Shown one piece after another: positions 20,989-27,473 of a stretch of 64,000 nt of DNA. Positions within the stretch are counted from its first letter, which is position 1. Each line of letters starts with the position of its first letter. Under the pieces are notes generated by a model. That model worked only from the letters and a program-made list of their open reading frames with translations, searched no databases and had not been told where the DNA came from. The translations under genes and the position numbers were made by a program. The DNA is taken from assembly GCA_019637295.1 (NCBI GenBank), contig JAHBVX010000008.1, positions 124,001-188,000 of the forward strand. The letters are read 5' to 3'. This stretch comes from Polyangiaceae bacterium. GTDB lineage: Bacteria; Myxococcota_A; Polyangia; Polyangiales; Polyangiaceae.

Positions 20989-22067
20989 GACGAACCTCCC
21001 AGTGCACGGATGCGCACGCCCAGCTCCCCCTCGACGTCCACCAGCTCACCTCGAGCTACCTCGCGTCCGGCCACGCGTAAGATCACCGGATCGGCGACGC
21101 GCCGGCCAACCTCGATGACGTCCCCGGGCCCCAGCGCGGACCACTCGTCGGCCGTCAGCGACACGCTGCCGAGCTCGACCCGCACGGTGAGCGGGGCCGA
21201 CAGGGCGGCTCGAGCCAACTGGTCGTCGTTGTCGGGCATGGGCTCCTCCTCGGCGAAGCAAACGGGGTCAGTGCCCCCTAGCACGAGCTGACCACCCGGC
21301 GCCAAGGTTGCCGGCACCCCCGCCTCGGCGCAGGCTGCGGCCAACACCACAGGTCCGCTGAGCTCCCGGGTGATGGACCAGCTACCGGGCAGCCACGCAT
21401 CGCCGAGCGCAAGCGAGGCGACCTCCTCAGCGGTCGCCCGCGACCACGCCACCACGACGGGCACGGCGAGCGGGATGGAGCCGAGCTTCGCGAGCCTGCG
21501 CAGCACGGAGGGCGTCTCCGCTGTCGTTGGTGGCGCGGTCAGCTGGAGGTAACACGCGACGGAGAACGCGCGGGACTCCAAGATCACGGTGGCCCGACAC
21601 TCCAGCACCGGCCCCTGCGGTGCGCCGAGGTCGTCGAGCACGGTCAGGACTGCGCCCGCGTGGGCCCGGCGCAGCGTCTCGGCCAGGAGCGCCGAGAAGG
21701 CGCCCTGGATCGGCGCCGGGATGGGCGCGCCGCGAACGCCCACGGTCACAGGTCGCGCCAAGAGGCGAGCGACCGCCGTCGCGACCAACTCGGGATCCGC
21801 GAACAGCCACGCGGACAGCCCCGCGGGCTGGTCGAGCGCGCGCGCGACGCACGGCTCTCTCGAGACTACGCAGTCGAGAGCCCGGACCGTGTCGGGGATC
21901 AACGTGACCTCGGCGGCAAGGATGGAGCCGAGGGCCGGCGCGAGCGCCGCGAGATCGACGCTGCGCGCCGCCGCTCGGCGAATGGCGTTGCCTTGCGCGC
22001 ACGACCGCCGACTGAGACGCTCCAGGGCGCTCCACGGATAGGGTTGGACGAGGCGTCCCCCGCTCAT
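20985..22067 (-). CDS. SctQ/FliM-FliN-like C-ring protein (SpoA domain)
   Basis: 360 residues. The C-terminal domain, about residues 288-357 (LTVRVELGSVSLTADEWSALGPGDVIEVGRR, then VARGELVDVEGELGVRI), is a clear SpoA/SURF1-type domain (PF01052) as in SctQ (YscQ, HrcQ) of type III secretion or FliM/FliN of flagellar motors. The rest resembles the weakly conserved N-terminal and first SpoA regions of SctQ, and the absence of a FliM-like CheY-binding N terminus favours SctQ. It would form the cytoplasmic sorting platform. No other type III or flagellar gene is in the window. It is the first gene of a five-gene coupled operon. A strong internal ribosome-binding site precedes Met277. Confidence 0.8.
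   Translation of the reverse strand: MSGGRLVQPYPWSALERLSRRSCAQGNAIRRAAARSVDLAALAPALGSILAAEVTLIPDTVRALDCVVSREPCVARALDQPAGLSAWLFADPELVATAVARLLARPVTVGVRGAPIPAPIQGAFSALLAETLRRAHAGAVLTVLDDLGAPQGPVLECRATVILESRAFSVACYLQLTAPPTTAETPSVLRRLAKLGSIPLAVPVVVAWSRATAEEVASLALGDAWLPGSWSITRELSGPVVLAAACAEAGVPATLAPGGQLVLGGTDPVCFAEEEPMPDNDDQLARAALSAPLTVRVELGSVSLTADEWSALGPGDVIEVGRRVADPVILRVAGREVARGELVDVEGELGVRIRALGGSS
21237..21251 (-). promoter_or_regulatory. Internal ribosome-binding site and ATG inside the sctQ-like gene
   Basis: On the minus strand GAGGAGGAG (21243-21251) stands three bases before an in-frame ATG (21239-21237) encoding Met277. Initiation here would give an 84-residue protein that is essentially the C-terminal SpoA domain. 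Such internally initiated short forms (YscQ-C, SpaO-S, SsaQ-S) are known for type III secretion SctQ proteins. The same bases encode Glu-Glu-Glu, so coding constraint alone could explain them. Confidence 0.6.
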
Positions 22068-22217
22068 GAGCGTTGCATCTTAGTAGCCCAAGCGGCTCCG
22101 GCGGCGGAAACCTGCGCTGCGACCCCCCGCGCCCGCGTTTCCGCAGGATTTCCGGCCCTCGGCCCGCTGGGGCTCACGCTGGCCCGCTCGCGCGAGCCGG
22201 GTTATAAGGGCCTCATC

Positions 22218-22838
22218 ATGCTGCGCAAGACTGGCCTCCTCGTGCTCCTCGCGCTGACCGTGCCCTCGCTGGCGCAGGCTCAAGCCAAGCCGCAGAAGCC
22301 CACCGGCACTCAGCCGGGTGCCGACGGCGTCCGCCGGGACCCTCAGGGGATCAAGGGCATCAGCCCCTTCTGGGAGTCCGTGAAGAAGGGGGACGACCTG
22401 TACGTCGCGCGCGATTTCGATGGAGCGATCGCGGCGTTCAAAGACGCGATCGTCAAAGATCCGCAGAACGCGATGGGGCACTACCGCATCGGCGAGGCCC
22501 ACCGCGCGAAGAACGAGCTGAAGGAGGCCGAGGCAGCCTGGGTGGCCGCGCTGCGCTACGTCGGCAGCGACAAGCCGCTCAAGGCGAAGATCCTGTTCGT
22601 CCTGGCCGACTTGCGTGAGCGGCAGAAGTCGTTCGACGACGCCAACGATCGCTGGAACGCCTACCTGGAGTTCGGTAAGCAGAACCCGGACACCAAGATC
22701 TATGCGGCCAGCGCGGAGGAGCGCAAGAAGCGCATCGCGACCTGGAAGCAGCTGCTCGAGCAGTACGGCGCCGTGCGCAAGCGCATCGAAGCGCGACTGA
22801 AGGAAGCCGACGCGAAGGCGAAGGCGAGCGCGAAGTAG
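22218..22838 (+). CDS. Periplasmic TPR protein
   Basis: 206 residues with a Sec signal peptide (MLRKTGLLVLLALTVPSLAQAQ). Two to three tetratricopeptide repeats follow, clearest at DDLYVARDFDGAIAAFKDAIVKDPQNAMGHYRIGEAHRAKNELKEAEAAW. The C terminus is a long charged helix rich in Lys, Arg and Glu, ending KAKASAK. It is probably a scaffold in the periplasm. Its TAG is only 23 bases before the sigma-54 promoter of the kinase operon. A TTATAA hexamer about 12 bases before the ATG could be part of its own promoter, but no good -35 is seen. Confidence 0.82.
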   Translation: MLRKTGLLVLLALTVPSLAQAQAKPQKPTGTQPGADGVRRDPQGIKGISPFWESVKKGDDLYVARDFDGAIAAFKDAIVKDPQNAMGHYRIGEAHRAKNELKEAEAAWVAALRYVGSDKPLKAKILFVLADLRERQKSFDDANDRWNAYLEFGKQNPDTKIYAASAEERKKRIATWKQLLEQYGAVRKRIEARLKEADAKAKASAK

Positions 22839-22861
22839 CGCTGCGCGCTTCCTAGGGCCGC

Positions 22862-22877
22862 TGGCACGTAGCTTGCT
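22862..22877 (+). promoter_or_regulatory. Consensus sigma-54 (-24/-12) promoter of the kinase/activator operon
   Basis: TGGCACG-TAGC-TTGCT matches the sigma-54 consensus TGGCACG-N4-TTGCW at every fixed position, with GG and GC correctly 10 bases apart. Counting C22876 as -12 puts +1 near 22888, five bases before the GTG of the kinase at 22893. It lies in the short gap after the TPR gene. I found no copy of the RND-operon dyads upstream of it. Confidence 0.75.
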
Positions 22878-22892
22878 GGGTGGGCGGCTCCG

Positions 22893-24728
22893 GTGAGCAT
22901 CCGCATCAAGACAGTCCTGGTCTTGTGGGCCTTCGCGGCGTTCTGCGTCGGGGTGGCGTCGGTCGTCCTGATTCGTCAGAGCCAAGCGTCGCTCGAAGCC
23001 GCCGTCACCGACAAACAGCTGCTGCTGACGCGCAATCACGCCATCGCGCTGCGCGACAACCTCGATCTGGCGACCAGCGAGCTGATCAAGCTCTCGCGCT
23101 CCGCGGAGATCGATCCGGCGGACGGCGATCCCGCGCCGGAGCAGCGACTCTTGGGCAGCGCCTGGCGCCGGTCGGCCTTCTTCAACCGCGCGGTGCACCT
23201 CTATACCGCCGACGGCGTGTGCAAGTGGTCCGAGCCGCAGGGTGCCGCGTGCCCCGACGTCGATGTGGAGCGCGCGGGTTGGTTTCGCGGGGTGCTGACC
23301 GCGCGTGACCCAGCGTTCATCTACGTAGCCGAAGCGGATGGGACCGGCATCGCCACCTTGGCAGTATCCGTCGTCAGCAAGACCGGCGCCCCCACGGGCG
23401 TGCTCACTGGCACCGTCGACCTCCATCGGGACCGGATGTTCGGCCCCGCGCTGCGGGATGACGTCCCCGAGGCCACGCAGGTGGTCCTCGTGAGCGACGC
23501 TGGGGTGCTGCTCTACGTCTCGCCCAGCGCGGACCCGAGCAGCGCGGAGCTGGCGGAGGCCGTCGCCGCCGTGCGTCGCGGCGAGAGTGGTGTCGCGCTG
23601 GTGCCGAGCGCAGGCGGTCGCCATCTCACCGCCTGGGCGCCCGTCGACTACGGAGGGCTGGGTCTGGTGTTCGCGTGGCCGTGGTCGACACTGGACGAAG
23701 CCAGCGAGCTTCAGACGAGGCAGCTGCTGTGGTTGACGGCCGTCATCACGTTGGCGGCCTTGCTCGTCGGCTGGGGCGCCTCCCGTCTGCTGGTGCGCCC
23801 GCTCTTGGCGTTGTCCGACCAGATCCGCGCCGCCGAGGACGACCCGCTGCAGAGCCCCGAGCCGACCGAGCGTCGCGACGAGATCGGCGGCCTGCAGCGC
23901 GCGTTCCTGCGGCTGATGACGACGCTGGCGGAGCGGGATCGGCGGATCCGCTCGGACCGCGACGAGATCGCCGAGCTGGCCAGCTCGCTGGAGCGCCGAG
24001 TGGCCGAGCGCAGCGCGGAGCTGCAGGCGGCGCAAGACGCTCTGCTACACAGCGAGCGACTCGCAGGGATCGGTCAAGCGGGTGCGCTGATCTCCCACGA
24101 GCTGCGCAACTCGCTCAACGCCATCAACGTGGGACTGGACGTGGTCGGCGCGGAGGCGGTGCGCACCAAGCCGGCTCTGCTGCCAGTGCAGCATCAGATC
24201 CGGGCCGAGGTGAACCGCCTGCGAGAGTTGTCGGACGAGCTCCTGTCGTTCGCCAAGAAGCCTCAGCTGGAGAAGCGCCGCACCGCGCCCGACGCGGTCG
24301 CGCGGCTGGCGCTCGCGCTGAGTGAAGAGCACGCCGAGGCCGCTGGGGTGGAGCTGTCGGAGCAGATCGAGTCGGGACTCGACTCCGTCGACATGGACCC
24401 TGGGCGCATCCAGAGCGCGTTGGTCAACCTGCTGCGCAACGCAATCGACGCTGCGCGCGACAGTGAACGGACGCCGCGTCGCGCGCGGCTCGTGGTCTCG
24501 GGAGCGAACGGGGGCCTCTCCTTTGCTGTCGAAGACAGCGGGAATGGCGTGGCCGATGCGGTGCGCGCACGCTTGTATCAACCCTTCGTCACGACCAAGC
24601 GCACGGGCGTCGGCCTCGGCTTGGCCACCGCCGAACGGTTCGTGCGCGCCCACGGAGGCACCCTCAGCCTGGGCCGCTCGGAGCTCGGCGGGGCACGGTT
24701 CGAATTTCGATTGGAGCAAGAGTCATGA
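22893..24728 (+). CDS. Membrane sensor histidine kinase (Cache-like sensor, HAMP)
   Basis: 611 residues. A first transmembrane helix (about 6-27), a periplasmic domain of about 240 residues with a Cache-like pattern (AFFNRAVHLYTADGVCKWSEP, GWFRGVL, FIYVAEADGTGIATLAVSVV, GVLTGTVDLHRDRMF), a second helix (LLWLTAVITLAALLVGWGAS), HAMP, a coiled coil, the H box ISHELRNSLNAINVGLD and an HATPase with NLLRNAIDAA, DSGNGVADAV and GVGLGLATAERF. The periplasmic part has a Cys pair (VCKW, AACPD) that might sense metal or redox state, which is speculation. It overlaps the activator gene by four bases (ATGA). The layout recalls ZraS/NtrB-type kinases. Confidence 0.93.
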   Translation: MSIRIKTVLVLWAFAAFCVGVASVVLIRQSQASLEAAVTDKQLLLTRNHAIALRDNLDLATSELIKLSRSAEIDPADGDPAPEQRLLGSAWRRSAFFNRAVHLYTADGVCKWSEPQGAACPDVDVERAGWFRGVLTARDPAFIYVAEADGTGIATLAVSVVSKTGAPTGVLTGTVDLHRDRMFGPALRDDVPEATQVVLVSDAGVLLYVSPSADPSSAELAEAVAAVRRGESGVALVPSAGGRHLTAWAPVDYGGLGLVFAWPWSTLDEASELQTRQLLWLTAVITLAALLVGWGASRLLVRPLLALSDQIRAAEDDPLQSPEPTERRDEIGGLQRAFLRLMTTLAERDRRIRSDRDEIAELASSLERRVAERSAELQAAQDALLHSERLAGIGQAGALISHELRNSLNAINVGLDVVGAEAVRTKPALLPVQHQIRAEVNRLRELSDELLSFAKKPQLEKRRTAPDAVARLALALSEEHAEAAGVELSEQIESGLDSVDMDPGRIQSALVNLLRNAIDAARDSERTPRRARLVVSGANGGLSFAVEDSGNGVADAVRARLYQPFVTTKRTGVGLGLATAERFVRAHGGTLSLGRSELGGARFEFRLEQES

Positions 24729-26116
24729 CGGTGTCCCCCAGCGTATTGATCGTCGACGACGAGAAGTCCTTTCGCGTCGTGCTGCAGACGGCTCTCGTGA
24801 GCGAAGGCTACGACGTGCGAGCGGCAGCGAGCGCAAGCGAGGCGCGGGCAGAGTGGCGTCGCTCGCCGCCCGACCTGATCATTCTCGACCGCAACCTGCC
24901 CGACGCCGACGGCGTGGAACTCCTGCGGGAGATTCGCCAGGATGCCGAGGAAAGAAACGTGGATGTCGTGGTGTTGGTCGTTACGGCCTATGCCGACGTG
25001 GAGAACGCCGTGATGGCGCTCAAGCGCGGCGCGGACGACTACGTGACCAAGCCCGCGCAGCTCTCGGACCTGGTCGTGAAGCTGGAGAAGGCCCTCGAGC
25101 GACGGCGCCTGCAGCGCCGAGTTCGCGCGCTTCGGCACAAGGAAGAGGACGTCGTCACGTTGCTGCGCGCCTCCAAGAGCCCGGCCATGCATCGCGTGCT
25201 CGACATGGCGGAGAAGGTTGCCGCCAGCCCAGACACGCCCGTGCTCTTGCAGGGCGAGAGCGGCGCGGGAAAGGACATGGTCGCTCGCTTCATCCACGCG
25301 CTCACGCCGGGCCGCAGCGAATCTGCTCTCGTAGAGCTGAACTGCGCGGCCATCGCGGAAGACCTGGCCGAGAGCGAGCTGTTTGGCCACGAACGAGGCG
25401 CGTTCACCGACGCCAAGACCGCCAAGCGCGGCGTGCTCGAGTTGTCCCACGAGAGCACGCTCTTCCTGGACGAGATTGGCGACCTGGGCGCCAAGGTGCA
25501 GGCGAAGTTGCTGCGTGTGCTCGAGACGATGCGATTTCGTCGCGTCGGAGGCACCCGGGACCTGCACGTGGACGTGCGCATCGTGTCGGCGACCAACCGC
25601 GACCTGGCGCGCGACGTCGAAGCGGGCCGCTTCCGGCTCGATCTGTTCCATCGACTGGACGTCTTTCACCTGACCGTACCCGCGCTGCGCGAGCGCAGCG
25701 AGGACATCGTGCCGCTAGCGGAGCACTTCATGCGGCGGATCGCCCGGCGGCTCGGCAAGCCGCTCGACGGACTCGCGTCCGACGCCCAGGAGTCGCTGCG
25801 AGCCTACGCGTTCCCCGGCAATGTGCGCGAGCTGCGGAACTTGATCGAGCGCGCCGTGATCCTCGAGTCCGGACCGGCGCTCTCGGCTCGGAGTCTGGTA
25901 CTGAGCCCCGCGTCGCGCGGCGCAGTGAACGCGTTCTTCTCCATCGAGCCGGACGCGAACGGAGCGCCGCCGACGCTGCGCGAAGTCGAGCGCGAGTACC
26001 TCGCGCGCGTGCTCGACTACGCACAGGGCAACAAGACCCGCGCTGCGCGGGTGCTCGGCATCACGTTCCCCACCATCAACAAGAAGATCGCCGACTACGG
26101 CATCAAGCCGGGCTGA
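24725..26116 (+). CDS. Sigma-54-dependent response regulator (NtrC family)
   Basis: 463 residues. It has a receiver domain with the acidic pair VDDEKS and the phospho-Asp in LIILDRNLPDADG; an AAA+ domain with Walker A QGESGAGKD, the sigma-54-contact loop ERGAFTDA (GAFTGA with Gly to Asp, a variant seen in other family members), Walker B TLFLDEIGDLG, and the arginine-finger region; and a Fis-type HTH (GNKTRAARVLGITFPTINKKIADYGI). It should be phosphorylated by the coupled kinase and open sigma-54 promoters from distant sites. Two palindromes that could be its sites lie downstream, at 26236-26273, before the RND operon. Confidence 0.95.
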   Translation: MTVSPSVLIVDDEKSFRVVLQTALVSEGYDVRAAASASEARAEWRRSPPDLIILDRNLPDADGVELLREIRQDAEERNVDVVVLVVTAYADVENAVMALKRGADDYVTKPAQLSDLVVKLEKALERRRLQRRVRALRHKEEDVVTLLRASKSPAMHRVLDMAEKVAASPDTPVLLQGESGAGKDMVARFIHALTPGRSESALVELNCAAIAEDLAESELFGHERGAFTDAKTAKRGVLELSHESTLFLDEIGDLGAKVQAKLLRVLETMRFRRVGGTRDLHVDVRIVSATNRDLARDVEAGRFRLDLFHRLDVFHLTVPALRERSEDIVPLAEHFMRRIARRLGKPLDGLASDAQESLRAYAFPGNVRELRNLIERAVILESGPALSARSLVLSPASRGAVNAFFSIEPDANGAPPTLREVEREYLARVLDYAQGNKTRAARVLGITFPTINKKIADYGIKPG

Positions 26117-26126
26117 AGGGCTGTAA

Positions 26127-26160
26127 GAACTGACCCAGTTCGCGCCGGCGGAGAGCCGGC
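26127..26160 (+). terminator. Two adjacent inverted repeats after the activator gene
   Basis: GAACTG-ACC-CAGTTC (26127-26141) and GCCGGC-GGAGA-GCCGGC (26144-26160) follow the activator stop by ten bases. Both can form hairpins in the mRNA. Neither is followed by a T-tract, so they would be Rho-linked or weak terminators. The first shares the 6-3-6 geometry of the enhancer-like dyads further down but not their sequence. Confidence 0.35.
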
Positions 26161-26235
26161 CCGCGTGGGGTGGGGGCCCGACGAGTTCACTTCGGCGGGG
26201 CGGGGAGGCGCGTGCCTCCTCGGTGATTCCCAGGT

Positions 26236-26273
26236 CGAAAGGATCTTTCGTGCCACACCTAAAGGTTCTTTAG
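26236..26273 (+). promoter_or_regulatory. Tandem 15-bp dyads, probable enhancer (UAS) for the sigma-54 activator
   Basis: CGAAAG-GAT-CTTTCG (26236-26250) and CTAAAG-GTT-CTTTAG (26259-26273) are perfect dyads with the shared form C(G/T)AAAG-G(A/T)T-CTTT(A/C)G. Their starts are 23 bp apart, close to two helical turns. They are AT-richer than the surroundings. Relative to the predicted +1 at 26353 their centres fall at -110 and -87, the usual range for NtrC-type enhancer sites. I saw no other copy in the window. Confidence 0.65.
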
Positions 26274-26326
26274 TTCCGCGTCGCACCAACACCTGCGGGA
26301 GTCCCGGCGGGCGCTGCGATCCAAAG

Positions 26327-26342
26327 CGGCACGAGCGTTGCA
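26327..26342 (+). promoter_or_regulatory. Near-consensus sigma-54 promoter of the RND efflux operon
   Basis: CGGCACG-AGCG-TTGCA matches TGGCACG-N4-TTGCW except for the first base. GG/GC spacing is exact. With C26341 as -12, +1 is about 26353, two bases before the ATG at 26355. The GGGGGAG that could serve as a ribosome-binding site (26346-26352) would then be outside the transcript. Confidence 0.6.
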
Positions 26343-26354
26343 CACGGGGGAGCC

Positions 26355-27455
26355 ATGCTTCGCGTCTTGTTCGCCGGCCTGCTCCTGGCGGCGCCGGGCT
26401 GCTCGTCGAGCAGCTCACGTGCCGATACCACCCCCACCAAGGAGGAGCCTGTCGCGCCCGGCGTAGTTCGAGTGAAGACCGCCTCCGTCGCGTTCCTGGA
26501 GACGAAGGAGTGGAAGGACGAGCCGGCACCCGTTCACTTCCGACTACCGGCGCGGGTCGTGTTTCGCGACGGCGCGCTGGCCAACGTGGGCACGCCGGTC
26601 CCGGGCAGGGTCAGCCAGGTCCACGTGTCTCTCGGCCAGAAGGTCGAGAGGAACGAGCCGCTGTTCACGGTGAAGAGCCCGGACGCCGCCTCGGCGCGAG
26701 CCTCCTTGACTGCCACTCGGGCGGCGCTCGAGGCCGCACGCACCAACGCAGAGCGCGCTGGGCGGATGGTGGAGCGGGGCGTCGGCTCGCAGCGCGAGAA
26801 GCTCGACGCCGATCTGCGCGTCGCGGAGCTGGAGGCCGAGCTAGCGCGCGCGCGCACGACCGTGTCCTTCGTGGGTGGAGGTGGTGGGGCAGACGTGGTG
26901 GTCCGCTCGCCGATCGCGGGCACGGTGGTGGTGCGTGACGCGACGGTCGGCGCCTCGGTCACGGCTGACGGCGCCACGCTGATCGGCGTCGGCGACCCCG
27001 CGGACATCTGGGTGGAGGCGGACGTGTTCGAGCGGGATCTCCCGGCCCTCTCGCTCGGGCAGTCGGCTCAGGTCGTCCTGCCGTCGAACCCCACGCCCCT
27101 GTCTGGCAAGGTGCAGAGCATCGGCGCAGTGCTGCGCACGGATCTGAGATCTGCGCCGGTGCGTGTGGCGTTGGACGAACCCTCGACCGAGCTGCGCCCG
27201 GGGATGTTTGGCAGCGTGGAGATTCGAGCCATGTCGAAGGTCGGCTTGCTGCCGACCACGGCGGTCCTGATCCGCGACGGGCGCGAGATGGTCGTGTTCG
27301 TGAAGCGCGACCAGGCCACCTTTCAGCGTCGCGCCGTGCAGGTGGGCAGCACCCACAGCGGCAGCGTGCAGGTCCTGTCCGGGCTGGAGGTGGGTGAGCA
27401 CGTCGTCGTTCGCGGAGCGCTGCTCCTGGACGGCGCTCTCGACCAGGTGCTCTGA
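26355..27455 (+). CDS. RND efflux periplasmic adaptor lipoprotein (CusB/CzcB type)
   Basis: 366 residues. The signal peptide ends in a lipobox (LLLAAPGC). The body has the adaptor order: a barrel-sandwich half (VPGRVSQVHVSLGQKVERNEPLFTV), an alpha-hairpin (about residues 110-165, ATRAALEAARTNAERAGRMVERG), the second lipoyl half (VVRSPIAGTVVVRDATVGASV), a beta-barrel (DIWVEADVFERDLPALSLGQ) and a membrane-proximal domain. It links the inner-membrane pump to the outer-membrane channel. I see no His-rich or Met-rich metal-binding head as in some CzcB or CusB proteins. It is first in a three-gene operon under a predicted sigma-54 promoter. Confidence 0.92.
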   Translation: MLRVLFAGLLLAAPGCSSSSSRADTTPTKEEPVAPGVVRVKTASVAFLETKEWKDEPAPVHFRLPARVVFRDGALANVGTPVPGRVSQVHVSLGQKVERNEPLFTVKSPDAASARASLTATRAALEAARTNAERAGRMVERGVGSQREKLDADLRVAELEAELARARTTVSFVGGGGGADVVVRSPIAGTVVVRDATVGASVTADGATLIGVGDPADIWVEADVFERDLPALSLGQSAQVVLPSNPTPLSGKVQSIGAVLRTDLRSAPVRVALDEPSTELRPGMFGSVEIRAMSKVGLLPTTAVLIRDGREMVVFVKRDQATFQRRAVQVGSTHSGSVQVLSGLEVGEHVVVRGALLLDGALDQVL

Positions 27456-27473
27456 CCGCCCCGGGCGTCCGCC

